DNA from: Zea mays
Lineage: Eukaryota > Streptophyta > Magnoliopsida > Poales > Poaceae
Assembly (NCBI RefSeq): GCF_902167145.1
Contig: NC_050101.1
Coordinates: 179,052,428 to 179,116,427, forward strand
Direction of reading: 5' to 3'
Length of the DNA: 64,000 nucleotides
A model generated the notes under the pieces. The model saw nothing but the letters and a program-made list of their open reading frames with translations. It was not told where the DNA came from and made no database searches. Numbering within the stretch: the stretch's first letter is position 1; every line of letters begins with the position of its first letter. Shown piece after piece: positions 12,346 to 23,828 of the stretch. The translations under genes and the position numbers were made by a program.

Positions 12346-13672
12346 TGAGAGCACCTAGAGGGGGGGTGAATAGGTGATCCTGTGAAACTTAAACTTATAG
12401 CCACAAAAACTTGTTAAGTGTTAGCACAATAATCGCCAAGTGGCTAGAGAGGAGTCTCAACAAAACACAATACCACAAGAGATCAAACACAGAGATGACA
12501 CAGTGGTTTATCCCGTGGTTCAGCCAAGACCAACGCTTGCCTACTCCACGTTGTGGCGTCCCAACGGACGAGGGTTGCAATCAACCCCTCTCAAGTGGTC
12601 CAAAGACCAACTTGAATACCACGGTGTTTTGCTTTGCCTTTCAATATCCCGTTTGCGAGGAATCTCCACAACTTGGAGCCTCTCGCCCTTACACTTGAGA
12701 TTCACAAAGAAATACGGAGTAAGGGAGGAACTAGCAACGCACACAAGACTCAAAATCAGAGCAACAACACGCACACAAGTTGCAACAAGAGCTCGCAACA
12801 CCACTCACTGAGTTCACAACTCAACAAGAGCTCTAGATGCTATCACAATGAACCAAATGCGCGGAATCGATGTCTTGGTGCTTAGGAATGTTGTAAGTAT
12901 TCTTAGTATTCTCCTCCATGCGCCTAGGGGTCCCTTTTATAGCCCCAAGGCAGCTAGGAGCCGTTGAGAGCAATCTAGGAAGGCTGATCTTGCCTTCTGT
13001 CGACTGGCGCACCGGACAGTCCGGTGCACACCGGACACTGTCCGGTGCCCGATTTCCTTCCATAAACGGCGCAGTCGACCGTTGGCAGCCTGAGAGCCGT
13101 TGGCGCACCAGACATGTCCGGTGCACACCGGACAGTCCGGTGCCCCCTTCTAGCCGTTGGCTCGGCCACGAGTCCCGCGCAGATCGCGCGGCCGACCGTT
13201 GGCTCACCGGACAGTCCGGTGCACACCGGATAGTCCGGTGAATTATAGCCGTACGTCGACGATGAATTCCCGAGAGCGATGAGTTCGCCTGTGAACGGCC
13301 CACCGGACAGTCCGGTGCACCACCGGACAGTCCGGTGAATTATGGTCGTACATCGCCGTCGAAGTCCCGAGAGCAGCCACTTTGCTCGAGCCAGCCTGGC
13401 GCACCGGACACTGTTCGGTGCACCACCGGACAGTCCGGTGCACCCAGATTGAGCAGTCTTTGGCTGCTCGAGCCATCTCTTCTCCAACTCGATTTTTTCT
13501 GTTTCCAGCACTTAGACACAATACATTAGTCCATAAAACAATGTACTAAGTCTGAGAAACATACCTTTATCCTTGATTTGTACTTTGTCCACCTTTTTAC
13601 ACTTAGGCACTCGTGTTGGACACTAAACCACCAAAATACTTAGAAATGGCCCAAGGGCACATTTCCCTTTCA
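12346..13672 (-). repeat. 5' LTR of the Sirevirus, 1327 bp
   Basis: On the minus strand the LTR begins TGAAAGGGAAATGTGCCC at 13672 and ends CTCTAGGTGCTCTCA at 12346. A TATA box (GCTATAAAAGG) lies around 12932-12942. The other LTR is outside the window, so the insertion cannot be dated. The flank at 13673-13677 is ATTCC, the expected position of a 5 bp target duplication. Confidence 0.88.
13007..13450. repeat. Palindrome cluster CACCGGACnGTCCGGTG in LTR U3
   Basis: At least six copies or near copies of the 17 bp palindrome CACCGGACAGTCCGGTG, often in pairs separated by a few bases, lie upstream of the TATA box. This is a hallmark of maize Sirevirus LTRs and is also present in the second Sirevirus LTR at 58416-59604. 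Confidence 0.85.
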
Positions 13673-16600
13673 ATTCCTCAAACCAAATGGCATAGTAGTA
13701 TAACAATACATGCCAAAAGGCGTGATAAAAGAAGTCGCGAGCTGGTCAGATTCTTTCATCTTGATTTGGTGATAGCCTGAATAGGCATCAAAAAAAGATA
13801 GGGTTTCGCACCCAGCGGTGGAGTCCACAATTTGATCGATGCGAGGCAGAGGGTAGGAAACCTTGGGACATGCTTTATTTAGCCCGGTGTAGTCTACACA
13901 CATCCTCCACCTCCCACCTTTTTTATTTACATGTACAGGGTTGGCTAACCATTCCGGATGGAGTACCTCTTTGATGAACCCTGCAGCCATTAGCTTGTGG
14001 ATCTCCTCGCCTATGGCTCTACGCTTTTCTTCATCAAAACGGTGCAGGTGCTGTTTCACGGGTTGGGCTCCGGCTCGGATGTCCAGTGAGTGCTCGGCGA
14101 CATCCCTCGGTATGCCTGGCATGTCCGAGGGACTCCACGCAAAAATTTTGGCGTTTGCGCGGAGAAAGTCGACGAGCACTGCTTCCTATTTGGGGTCGAG
14201 CTCGGAGCCGATCCTGACTTTCTTGCTGGCGTCGTTGCTGGGGTCGAGAGAGACGGACTTAACCGCCTCGGCTGGTTCGAAGTTGTCGGCATGCCGCTTC
14301 GCGTCGGGCGCCTCTTTGGAGAAGCAATCTAGGTCAGCGATGAGGGCCTCGAACTCGGCGAGGGCCTCGACGTACTCCACGCATTCCACGTCGCACTCGT
14401 AAGCGTGGCGGTATGTGGATCCGACGGTGATGGTTCCCTTGGGGCCTGGCATCCTGAGATTGAGGTACGTGTAGTTGGGGACGGCCATGAACTTGGCGTA
14501 GCACGGTCTTCCCAACACCGCGTGATAGGTCCCTCGGAACCCGACTACTTCAAAAGTGAGGGTTTCCTTTCGGAAGTTGGAGGGAGTTCCGAAGCAGACA
14601 GGCAAGTCGAGTTGCCCAAGGGGTAGGACGCGCTTGCCGGGGACAATCCTGTGAAAGGGTGCCGCACCGGCCCGGATCGTGGACCGATCAATCCCCAAGA
14701 GCTCTAGGGTCTCGGCATAGATGATGTTGAGGCTGCTGCCTCCGTCCATGAGGACCTTGGAGAGCCTTGCGTTGCTGATGACAGGGTCGACGACAAGCGG
14801 GTATCTTCCTGGGCTCGGTACGTAGTCGGGGTGGTCGTCTTGGTCGAAGGTGATGGGCTTGTCGGACCAGTCTAGGTAGACTGGCGTCGCCATCTTCACC
14901 GAGCAGACCTCCCGGCGTTCTTGCTTGCGGTGTCGAGCCAAGGCATTCGCCACTTGCCCACCGTAGATCATGAAGCAGTTGTGGACCTCTGGGAACTCTT
15001 CTTCCCTGTCGCCTCCTTTCTTGTTGTTGCCTTGGTCCTTGCCACCTTCCACCGAGGGTTCACCCTTGTTGAAGTAACGCCGGAGCATGTCGCACTCTTC
15101 AAGGGTGTGCTTGACGGGACCCCTGTGATAGGGGCACGACTCCTTGAGCATCTTGTCGAACACGTTGGCCCCTCCGGGGGGCTTCCGAGGGTTCCTATGC
15201 TCGGCAGCAGCGACGAGATCCGCGTCAATGGCGTTGCGTTTTGCTTGCGCTCTCTTCCTGGTCTTCTTCTTTGTGCCATGCTGGACGGGCGCCTCGGGGT
15301 CATCTTCCTTCTGCCTTCCCTGAGGCTGCTTGTCCTTCCAGAAGATGGCTTCGACCGCCTCCTGACCAGAGGCGAACTTGGTGGCTATGTCCATCAATTC
15401 GCTCGCCTTGGTGAGAGTCTTGCGTCCCAGTTTGCTCACCAGGTCCCGACAAGTGGTGCCGGCGAGGAATGCTTCGATGACGTCCGAGTCGGTGATGTTA
15501 GGTAACTCGGTGCATTGCTTGGAAAACCGCCGGATGTACTCTCGCAGGGATTCCCCTGGCTGCTGGCGGCAGCTCCGGAGATCCCACGAGTTTCCAGGGC
15601 GCACGTACGTACCTTGTAAATTCCCAGCGAAGGCCTTGACTAGGTCGTCCCAGCCGAAGATCTACGCAGGAGGTAGATGCTCCAGCCAGGCCCGGGCAGC
15701 GTCGGAGAGGGAAAGAGGGAGGTTGTGGATGATGAGGTTGTCGTCGTTCGTCCCTCCCAACTAGCACGCCAGCCGGTAATCCGCGAGCCACAACTCCGGC
15801 CTCGTCTCCCCTGAGTACTTGGTAATGGTAGTCGGGGCTCAGAACCGGGCCGGGAACGGCGCCCGTCGTATGGCCCGGCTGAAGACCTGCGGGCCTGGTG
15901 GTTCGGGCGAGGGGCTCCGATCCTCCTCACTGTCATAGCGTCCCTCGCGTCTGGGGTGGTAGCCTCGGCGCACCTTTTCCTCGAGGCGGGCTCGACGGTC
16001 GCAGCGGTGTTGCTCGTTGCCGAGGCGATCCCGGGCTGTAGGTGTCTTGCCTCCTGTGAGCTCGGTGTGGACCGAGGCCGCACGCATGTGTCGGGAGGAC
16101 GCTGCGTGATGCTCCGAGGGGCATCCTCACCTTCGGGAGGCGGAGCTCTCGGCTCGTCGAGCTGCGGCATTTTCCAGGAGGTTCTTGAGTTCGCCCTGGA
16201 TACGTCGCCCCTTGGTGGTGGATGGCTCCGACATTGTTCGAAGTAACATCGCCGCTGCAGCTAGGTTCTGGCCGGCCCCGCTGAAGGCCGGGGGCAGCCC
16301 TACCCCGGCATCGTCAATGATACGACGCTGGACGTCCCGGGCCCGATGACGCGCTCCTCCGGCGAGTGCTCGGCCTACCCCCTCTTGCTCGAGGTTTTGT
16401 CGGAGCTACACAAGCCGCTTCGTTTCTTCGTCGAGCTTGGCCTGCATCTCGCGGAGTTGCTCGAGCTGTGTGCCCTGACCCCCCGCAGGGACTCGGACCA
16501 CAGCTAGCTCCCACGGGATCTCAACGCGAGACGCAAGCGCAGGGGCGTCGTCATTTCCTGGCATGCCGAGGTGGTTGTCTCCGTCGTGATCTTCCTGATC

Positions 16601-17434
16601 GACGTGGAAGCACTCGCGAGCCTGGTCGTAGCCCTTGCCGTCAAGGCTGTGGCCATCATTAGAGCAGCCGGAGAGGCAGTGGTCACATGCGGACATGAAG
16701 TCTCGCATGGCACTGGGATCACGGAGTCTGGAGAAATCCCAATTGAGGTCGGGGTCGTCCTCTCCCTCAGAACCCGCGGGTCCGGAGGTTGAGACGGTCG
16801 TCAGTAGGTCCCAAGTTGACCACATATGGTACCCCGGAAGGTCAGGATATGCCCTTGCGAAAGCGCTTACCGAAGTGGGGTCGCTTGGTGGGTCGAAGCT
16901 GAATCTAAAGGGAACAGGATGGAAAACTGATAGTACCTCGTGGTTGGTGGGCGGCGGTGAAGTTGCATCGGAGATGGAATGTGTCGTTATCTTAGGTGCG
17001 AGACTGATGTCCGACAAGTCCCTCGCAAGGGCACCGGCGTCATCAGTCCGCATGGGGTTGGCACCTTGCTGGGAAGCGACACCCGTCTTTGTCCCAGGTG
17101 CGAGGATAACACCCGACATGTCCCCCGCAGGGGTGTCGGCGTCGTCGACTCGCTCTGGTCCGACAACCGATGAGGTGCTGCCTCCTGCCTGGCCATGGTC
17201 GCTCCGTCTCCTCCTCCTCCGACGAGGAGGATGGCGGGGTTGACCCGAGTGTTCTTCCGCCGCGGGGAGATGTCGTCGCCGAGTTCGCCTCCGCCGGGCG
17301 AGCCAACGACCGCCGTTGTTGTCGTGCTTGCGGGGGGGGAGTACCATGTCATAGCTGCCGTCGGGGGACATGAACTCGAGGCTCCCAAAGCGGAGCACCG
17401 TCCCGGGCTGAAGAGGCTGTTGAAGATTGTCCAT
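13673..17434 (-). pseudogene. Gypsy gag-protease-RT, one frame with six stops
   Basis: One reading frame runs from the start at 17434 (MDNLQQPLQPG) to the insertion point at 13673 without a frameshift. It contains the N-terminal gag region, the gag core (PGESLREYIRRFSKQC), a zinc-type motif (CPYHRGPVKHTLEEC), protease with MDGGSS, and RT up to the TTMPFGLRN segment (the YVDD box is lost). Six stops interrupt it: TAG at 16408-16406, 15763-15761, 15664-15662 and 14188-14186, and TGA at 16129-16127 and 15841-15839. All fit C-to-T change of CAG or CGA. The last TAG lies exactly between protease and RT, the same place as in the Grande element. Otherwise the sequence is well preserved. Confidence 0.85.
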
Positions 17435-17473
17435 CTGGAACTCAACGGGAAAGTATTGTCAACACGCAGTGGC

Positions 17474-17492
17474 CCCTATCTGGCGCGCCAAC
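17474..17492 (-). other. Gypsy primer binding site
   Basis: The minus strand reads TTGGCGCGCCAGATAGGGG directly after the LTR end CCGACA (plus a G). The same GGCGCGCCAG core is next to the Grande LTR at 34193-34210. Confidence 0.7.
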
Positions 17493-18815
17493 TGTCGGCG
17501 TTCCAGACCCGGGGGCCCTCAACCAGACCGACTAGTGAATTTTGTGCCGCGTGCCCCTGCCCAGATGGGTTGATGCAAGATGGAACACAAGAGGAGGAAT
17601 GAGGCCTATATTATCTTGCACCGGGGTGCTTGCAGTAGGGGTTACAAGCTTCGCGAGAGAGGGAACGAGTCCTAGGTCTCCCGAGGAGTCTAGCGATGCG
17701 GAGCGGAGCTCGATGCTTGGGTGAGTCCGTCCCCGTCGTTCTTGCTGCCCGTGCCCTTCCCCTCACCCCCGAGAAGGCCCTGGGCATACCCTTTTATAGA
17801 TACAAGGCGATGGTCCAGCTGTACATTTGGGGGTGTTGCTATGTGCTAACGTGGCCGTCGGAGAAGTGCTTGAGCCCTGTAGAAACGTAGCTGACGGTGC
17901 GGTCCTGGGTCCTGCTGACGTTTCTTTGCCTTCGTAGAGAGCTGGAGGACTATTGACGTCATGGACGCATGCGGGGAACCATCATTACCTATTGCCGGAG
18001 CAATTTAGATGTGACTCCGGTCTTGTTCCTTCGTAGCCTGAGGCGGCTAGCTAGAGGTAGGGTAATGATGTATCCCCTATAGCGTAGTCGGTCCGAGGCC
18101 GAGGTCGGGCGAGGCGGTGACTTCTCCTGAGGCCGAGGCTGAGGTCGGGCGAGGTTGTGACTCCTCCCGAGGCCGAGGCTGAGGCCGGGCGAGGCTGAGA
18201 CCGAGGCTGAGGCCGAGGCCTGGGGTCGGGCGAGGCGGAGATCTTCTCCCGAGGCTGATGCTGAGGCCGAGGCCTAGGGTCGGGCGAGGCGGAGCTCCCT
18301 GTTGCGCCCGAGGCTAAACTCAGGAGAGGCCATGACTCACTGTTGTTAGTCTTACCCTGGTGGTTAGCACAGCAGTCGGCACGGGGTGAATAGTGTTGTT
18401 TTCCTATCAGAACGGTCAGTAAAGGGGCGAAGTGACTGCGGTCACTTCGACCTTGCCAACTGAGGTGCGCGTGTCAGGATAAGGTGTCAGACGATCCCTG
18501 CATTAAATGCGCTTGCGATACGGTCGGCGGTAAGGTGATTTGGCCGAGGTTGCTATACGACAAAGTTTGCTTGAGCTTGGCCTCGGGCGAGCCGGGGGTG
18601 CGCATACTGCCTGAGGAGGCCCTCGGGCGAGGCGTGAATCCGTCCGGGACTACTGTTCTTGCCCGAGGCCGGGCTCGGGCGAGACGAGATCGCGTCCCTT
18701 GGTAGATGAGGCTTTAACTTTGAGCTGTGCCTACCAGTTTTTGCGGTATGTTTTGAGGATGTTTTCCAGCCGTGATTAAGAGTATTGGGGGTACCCCTAC
18801 TTACGGTACCCAACA
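17493..18815 (-). repeat. 5' LTR of the Tat-type Gypsy element, 1323 bp
   Basis: On the minus strand it starts TGTTGGGTACCG at 18815 and ends CGCCGACA at 17493. A TATA box (CTATAAAAGGG) lies near 17790-17800. The U3 part (about 18090-18310) contains irregular GC-rich tandem repeats of GAGGCCGAGGCTGAGG and TCGGGCGAGG type. Related LTRs occur at 48574-49153 and 62512-64000. Confidence 0.85.
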
Positions 18816-19740
18816 ATTGATAAACATGTTATATGTACGTGTGGAGTCTATGACCTATGAGGTAAACTAATGATTGATGAACTGTGTCTATATGTTAAAT
18901 TGATCTATACGAATATAACTACAGGTTAAACTGACGAACATGCGTGTGAATTGTAATTGAATTGATAAGTTGTGTTAATTTAATGTTACATTGATGTGGT
19001 CTATAAAATTATAAGTTTAATCAATATTTTCTATTATTAAATTAGTTTGAAATTAATTATTATATATATTGTTTTTTCTGCTCTGACTCTCGAGCTAAAC
19101 AAGCCAGCTCAAGCTCGTAAACGAGAGCAAGAGATAGGAGAGAACGGTTGACTTCGCGAGCAGTCTAGAGACCACCTTTCGGTGTGCGCCGTCACAATAC
19201 GTTGAATCGGAGATCGAACGACTGTCTTTTCCGGACGACGTGGCTGCTTGCTCAGGGTTGATTTGGTGATAAAGGGTTACAAAATAATTGGAGAGGATTG
19301 AGATGGAAATGAACCTCGTGATTCCTGGTTTGTTTTAATAGAAGAGATAGAGATAATCAATGACGTAAGGAATATAACGCGAAGGGTGGCCTACGATGAC
19401 AAGGCAAACACACACGCCATGGGCATTGCGATTTGGCAGTTTGCGTGTGCCCGGCCCGCCCCGGAGAAACAGAAACAGCATGCATTGGAGTTGACGTTGG
19501 ATTAGATTGGACGGAAGAAAGAGACAATAAATAATGATGCAATGCGATACGAGGATAATATAATAAAGATTAAAAAGAAACAAAGGTCCTCTGCGAGCCA
19601 AGTGCCCATCAGCGGAGACTGCAATTGCATGAGGAGGTCCCTGCACTGCAGCTGCAGCTACGATGTGTAGCATGAACGGACAAAGGCAATTTGGTTGCGT
19701 GTGATCTCTTTCTCTTGATCGCCGATGATCCATATGATAT
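18816..19740. other. Intergenic stretch without a recognised gene
   Basis: Mostly AT-rich up to 19075. A short CTCGAGCTAAAC...GAGCTCGTAAACGAG segment (19088-19130) resembles the GAGC-rich ends of hAT elements elsewhere in the window. 19170-19740 is mixed-composition sequence with no convincing coding frame. The last bases, GATAT (19736-19740), may be the target duplication of the copia element that begins at 19741. Confidence 0.4.
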
Positions 19741-20392
19741 TGTTGAGCACTAAAAGTCGTGGACGATCCGGTCCTTGGATCTGAACAGTCCGCGTATTTT
19801 ATGATTAGATTAACTCGTATTATTATCCTTATCTCTGTTAGAGTTTCTGGTGCTTAGGATCGTTTCCTAAATCCCTAGAATACCAATCCGTGTCTAAAAT
19901 ACCTCGATGATGAGTAGATCTATTCTACTGAGGGGTACATGTATACATACCGTTGTTGTTGTTCCTAGCCATCATTGCGGCGGCGTCTTGCAGTGAAGAC
20001 CCGCCTCCTCCTCCTTCTCGATCTCCCTGCTGGTATCGAGGAGATTGGTTCCCGTCGTTGATCGGCGGTGGATCAGCTCCTCCAATGTTGCCTGCAGGGG
20101 AATCTCAGATCCCGATGGGATAACGGGGATCTGAGACATAGTCACAGCGATTCCAGTCACTCCGAGCGCCTAGGGGATCGGTTCCTCTCAAAGTGTCGAT
20201 TAGTGTTTGTGGTCGAGCGATTAGCGTTGACTAAACCCGTCGGTCCCCTTAATCTATTTATATGGCGTCGTGTGACCGAGGGCTACAACCAACGGTTAGG
20301 ATAGCCCCCCTATCAGGGGCGCGGTTAGACGGTTAGGATTAACCCTACCCCGGTTACTGTTAACCGGCTAGTGTAGAGGACACATCCTAACA
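19741..20392 (-). repeat. 3' LTR of split copia element, 652 bp
   Basis: On the minus strand the LTR runs from TGTTAGGATGTG (20392) to GTGCTCAACA (19741), with TG/CA ends. A TATA box (CATATAAATAG) lies near 20250. Next to it (20393-20405), the minus strand carries the purine run AACAAAGGGGAGAT, a polypurine tract, so this is the 3' LTR of a minus-strand element whose body continues on the far side of the Grande insertion. Confidence 0.85.
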
Positions 20393-20527
20393 ATCTCCCC
20401 TTTGTTCTCTACAAACCTCATACTCAAACTTTTATTAATTCTGTCCTTTAATAAGTTTACACATAGAGACCAATGCGTGACAATGATCTATTAAGTATCA
20501 CTGCACTCATTGACTACAACATACTCC
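20393..20527 (-). mobile_element. Copia 3' leader between polypurine tract and Grande insertion
   Basis: This 135 bp piece belongs to the copia element that resumes at 34840. The last 5 bp, ACTCC (20523-20527), recur directly after Grande at 34840-34844, proving that the two flanks were once contiguous. Confidence 0.8.
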
Positions 20528-21156
20528 TGTCGGTGTTTCGGGTCCGACCGCACACCCGGGGTTGCCCCTCAAGGTGTTTTTAGGAGTAGGACGGTGTCGA
20601 CGACTGTAGCAAAATGGTTCGTGCCAGATGCACGAGGGACAGTGGACAGTGTTTACAGGTTCGGGTCGCTTAGAGACGCGTAACACCCTACGTCCTGGTG
20701 AGTATACTTGGTGAATGAGGTTACAAGAGAGCTCTCTGAATTGAGAATGCAGAGAGTTGGAGTGGGTGACTAAGTAATAGGGTCGATCGTTCTGAAGGGG
20801 TGCCCCCTAGGCCTTATATACTCGACCGTGGGGCAATACATGTGGATTTGATAACAACGTGTAACTGAAAGATAGTGAACTGTTTGAGTTTATCTCCCTA
20901 TAGTTCTGCCGACTTATCCTCGCATGGCTCCGTTGCATGGGGGCTCCAGCGCGGGAAAGTCGGATCTCTGTTGTGGTCGCTCGCTCGACGTTGTGGGCCG
21001 TCCGGATTTGCACCAATCCGGCCCCATGCCGATCTGCTTTGCTGGTTGTCCCTCCCCAGGCCCACGAAAGAATGACCTTACGATTTATTGGGCCCTTGGG
21101 CCTTTCGTGAGGTTTTTTACTCTTTTAGTGGACCCGGGGGATATCTATCCCCCACA
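20528..21156 (-). repeat. Grande 3' LTR, 629 bp
   Basis: Plus-strand text starts TGTCGGTGTTTCGGG and ends ATCTATCCCCCACA. It is flanked by ACTCC on the outside and by the polypurine tract (minus-strand AAAGATCGGGGGCT, 21157-21170) on the inside. Confidence 0.95.
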
Positions 21157-22331
21157 AGCCCCCGATCTTTGGGTTAATTTAGAGGTAATCAACCCAAAGA
21201 TCCCAGGTCCAGCTTGCAGGCGATTTGAGGAGAACGACTTCTTACTGTCTCCTCCTGCTTTGATCACTCGTAAACCGAAGCTTTGTTTCGTGTTTGTGCC
21301 TTAGAGGTCGGCATTTCGTTTTGTAGGACCCTGAACTTCATTGGGTGCACCGGAGGTGCACCCAATGGGTGTAGCCCCCGAGCTTCGAGTAGATTTTTAG
21401 AAAATAATCTACTCGAAGGTCTTCACCAGAAATTATTTCCATTTTTACTCCTGCGTTTTGGTTGAGGGCCGGCCTTGTCTTTACTCTTTCTCCATGCCTT
21501 AGAAGTCGGCATGATGATCCATGGGGTGCACCGAAGGTGCACCCAATGGGTGTAGCCCCCGACCTTCGAGTGGATTTTTGAGGATAATCCATTCGAAGGT
21601 CTTCCTTTTGCGTCTTTTTGGTGAAGATTATCCTTTCTGCTTGTAAAAATCGGCATGATGCCATCTGCATTATGCTTTGGAGGTCAGCATTATGTCATCA
21701 ACATTATGCTTCAGAGGTCAGCATGTATTTTGTCTTTTGCAGCCGAGTTCGCAATCCGTCCATATCTTGCTAGGTAGTGTAATTTATTTGCTCTGCGACT
21801 GATTGGACATTTGATGGACGTTCTCTGTCTAGTCTTCACGTCGCTTCTGTCAGCCATATTTTGTACTTCACTGGCTATATTTGGTTTTCCTCTGATCCTT
21901 ACTGATATCTCATTTTTGTCTTGAGGTATTCACTGCGTGACCTGCACAGATGTGACCGTTTTGAAAAATATACTGATAATTCCTGGGCGTCCCCCCCAAT
22001 GGGTGTGGGCAAGGGACGGCTTGGTACGCTGAGTGTTTTAGTCGGCTGCTTCTGAGTAGTAATGTGATGTGACGGCTGGTGTAATCATATCCTTCGCGCT
22101 GTTGACTGGAGTCCCAATGGGTGTGGTGTTGCGTGAAACGGCGTCAGCCGCCTGACGCGTCTTCAGACGGGTTGAAGTGCTTATTGAATGCTTTGCGACT
22201 GTTCAGTGACCGCGGTTGGAGGTGAGCGGTTGCCTTCTCCTTCTATAAGTAACACCATTGTCTCTCCGTCTTTTTCACATCTCTTGCTATTCTCTGTTGC
22301 TTGCCTTTCTTCCCTTCCTTTCGCTTCCACC
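21157..22331. other. Grande 3' non-coding region with duplicated segments
   Basis: It holds the polypurine tract (21157-21170) and two copies of a segment of about 90 bp (around 21340-21430 and 21521-21611), each with GTGCACC(G)...GGTGCACCCAATGGGTGTAGCCCCCGA and a downstream TCGAGTRGATTTTT/ATAATCYAYTCGAAGG inverted repeat. CCCAATGGGTGT recurs near 21996 and 22113. A plus-strand TATA-like box, TCTATAAG (22242-22249), lies 90 bp before the first antisense gene. Confidence 0.6.
22242..22249 (+). promoter_or_regulatory. TATA-like box for the antisense gene
   Basis: TCTATAAG followed by a pyrimidine-rich stretch and an ATG in good context (CACCATGGGC) at 22332. The spacing fits a plant promoter pointing right, opposite to gag-pol. 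It is inferred from sequence only. Confidence 0.5.
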
Positions 22332-22826
22332 ATGGGCAAGAACAACAAGCGCAAGCGTGAGCCAACTCCTCCATCGGAGGATTTTGGTGACTCGGAGTAC
22401 TCAGAGGAGGAGTTCTCCTCTGAGTCTGAGGGGTCTCCGGCTCCCATCCCCCTGCGTGAGTCGTCTGACGACTTAGACGACTCCCAGGGGCTCGCGGCGG
22501 AGGTCTGGACGTACATCCGGGCCATCGAGCGCTCCGGGCTCGAGGGCTCGGATGAGTCGGAGTACTCCTCGGATGAGGAGGTCTCGGACGGCGGCGGCGA
22601 GGACGAGGACGACGACAACGACGACGAAGGCGGTGGCGGAGGTGACGGTGACGGCAGCGGCAGGGGCGGCGGCAGCGGCAGCAAGGACGGTGACGGCGGT
22701 CGGCAGCAGGGGCGGCAGCGGCGGTGGCGGCAGCAGCAGAGGCAGCACCAGGGGCGGCAGCGGCGGCGGCAGCAACAGGGCCAGTGGCTAGATGCCACTG
22801 GTCTTTTAGATATTAGTATAGTATAG
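22332..22826 (+). CDS. Grande antisense gene, acidic/Gly-Gln-Arg-rich protein, 164 aa
   Basis: Start ATG at 22332 in strong context (ACCATGG), stop TAG at 22824-22826. The N-terminus is basic (MGKNNKRKRE), then come Ser/Glu/Asp-rich segments (SEYSEEEFSSESEG; SEYSSDEEVSDGGGEDEDDDND), a Gly-rich stretch and a Gln/Arg-rich tail (GRQRRWRQQQ). The basic N-terminus and acidic body suggest a nuclear protein, but there is no domain I can name. Grande elements are known to carry an antisense gene (gene23) between pol and the 3' LTR; this one occupies that place, and I infer it is that gene or part of it. The frame is intact. A neighbouring spliced gene on the same strand follows at 23829. Confidence 0.65.
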   Translation: MGKNNKRKREPTPPSEDFGDSEYSEEEFSSESEGSPAPIPLRESSDDLDDSQGLAAEVWTYIRAIERSGLEGSDESEYSSDEEVSDGGGEDEDDDNDDEGGGGGDGDGSGRGGGSGSKDGDGGRQQGRQRRWRQQQRQHQGRQRRRQQQGQWLDATGLLDISIV

Positions 22827-23828
22827 TTAGAATAATGTAGTAGTAATTACTAGTGTAGAGTAGTATAGTGTAGTGTAGTAGTAGTAGCAGTAATGTAATG
22901 TAATGTAGTAGTAGTAATAGGGAAGTATCAACTCATAAAGAGTTGATTTGTAAGTATGACATCCTTCCCTTAATGAAGTAATGATGTTGGTTTCTCTGTG
23001 GTGATTATCCTGCTTATTTGTGAAGCTGATTTCCTTGGAGTTTGCACGTAAATAACTCTGGCATCGTTTCGACGCTTTTAGAGGTAGCCGCCGAGCGACT
23101 TGTAGATGATGTCGGAGTTTTAGAATCAACTGCCGAGCGACTTGAGGGCAACGTCAGCATTTTAGAGGTAATGCCGAGCGACTTGACACGATGTCAGCGT
23201 TTTAGAGGTAACGTCGAGTGACTGGAGGGCGACGTCAGCGTTTTAGAGGTAACGCCGAGCGACTTGAGGGCGACGTCAGCATTTTAGAGGTAATGCTGAC
23301 CGACTGAACACGATGTCGGAGTTTTAGAGTTAACTGTCGAGCGACTTGAGGGCGCTGTCGGCGTTTTAGAGGTAACACCGAGCTACTTGAAGATGATGTC
23401 AGCGTTTTAGAGGTAACGCCGAGCGACTGGAGGGCGACGTCAACGTTTTAGAGGTAACACCGAGCGACTGGAGGACGATGTCAGCGTTTTAGAGGTAGTG
23501 CCGAGTGACTAGAGGGCGACGTCAGCGTTATAGAGGTAACGCCGAGTGATAGCGGGCTGCGTGGGCACTTTGAGGATAATAGCCGAGTGGTGAGGTGGCG
23601 TACCGGTGTTCTGGAAATGACTGCCGGGTGATCACGTGGCACGCCGGTGTTTTGGAAATAACCGCCGGGTGCTGACTGGGCACTTTTTGAAACGATATCT
23701 GGCTCGGGAATAGCCCATAAGTGCTACGCTTTTAGCCGCCTCTGCTTTCCGTGCCCTAGTTCTTGCTTTCTCGCTTCCGAATCCTCTCTGCAATTCGCCT
23801 CCCACTCTGCTCGCCGGTAGAATCGAGA
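22827..23828. other. Spacer between the two antisense genes
   Basis: 22827-23030 has TAGTAGTAG-rich sequence and may be the 3' untranslated region of the first antisense gene. 23045-23600 is the 41 bp array listed separately. 23600-23828 is the leader of the second antisense gene. No further coding frame was seen. Confidence 0.5.
23045..23640 (+). repeat. 41 bp tandem array (minisatellite) in Grande
   Basis: Around 13 units of a 41 bp repeat with consensus parts GCGTTTTAGAGGTAACGCCGAG and CGACTTGAGGGCGACGTCA. Period checked at 23195, 23236 and 23277. Units at both ends are more divergent. No open frame is maintained across the array. Confidence 0.85.

Larger units (their letters stand above)
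7930..13672 (-). mobile_element. Sirevirus-type Ty1/copia retrotransposon, 5' half
   Basis: Read on the minus strand: 5' LTR 13672-12346, PBS 12343-12331, gag 12296-9900, then protease, integrase and the beginning of reverse transcriptase, where the CACTA element cuts it at 7930. The CCHC gag with a long coiled-coil tail, the gag/pol arrangement and the LTR palindromes are typical of maize Sireviruses of the Opie/Ji group; I do not assign the exact family. Its 5' end abuts Gypsy reverse transcriptase sequence at 13673, so it inserted there. The rest of the element should lie left of the window. Confidence 0.92.
13673..18815 (-). mobile_element. Tat-type Ty3/Gypsy retrotransposon, 5' part
   Basis: On the minus strand: 5' LTR 18815-17493, PBS with TTGGCGCGCCAGATAGGGG, then gag-protease and the first part of RT, interrupted at 13673 by the Sirevirus. 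Gag, protease and RT resemble the Tat lineage of grasses. The flank just outside the LTR is ATTGA (18816-18820), one half of the expected 5 bp duplication. The 3' part of the element should lie left of the window, beyond the nested insertions. Confidence 0.88.

Noticed and set aside
15640..16170. 176-codon frame on the minus strand in the Gypsy gag region
   Set aside because: It is in a different frame from the continuous gag-pol frame; the Gypsy-like residues are in the main frame, interrupted by stops.
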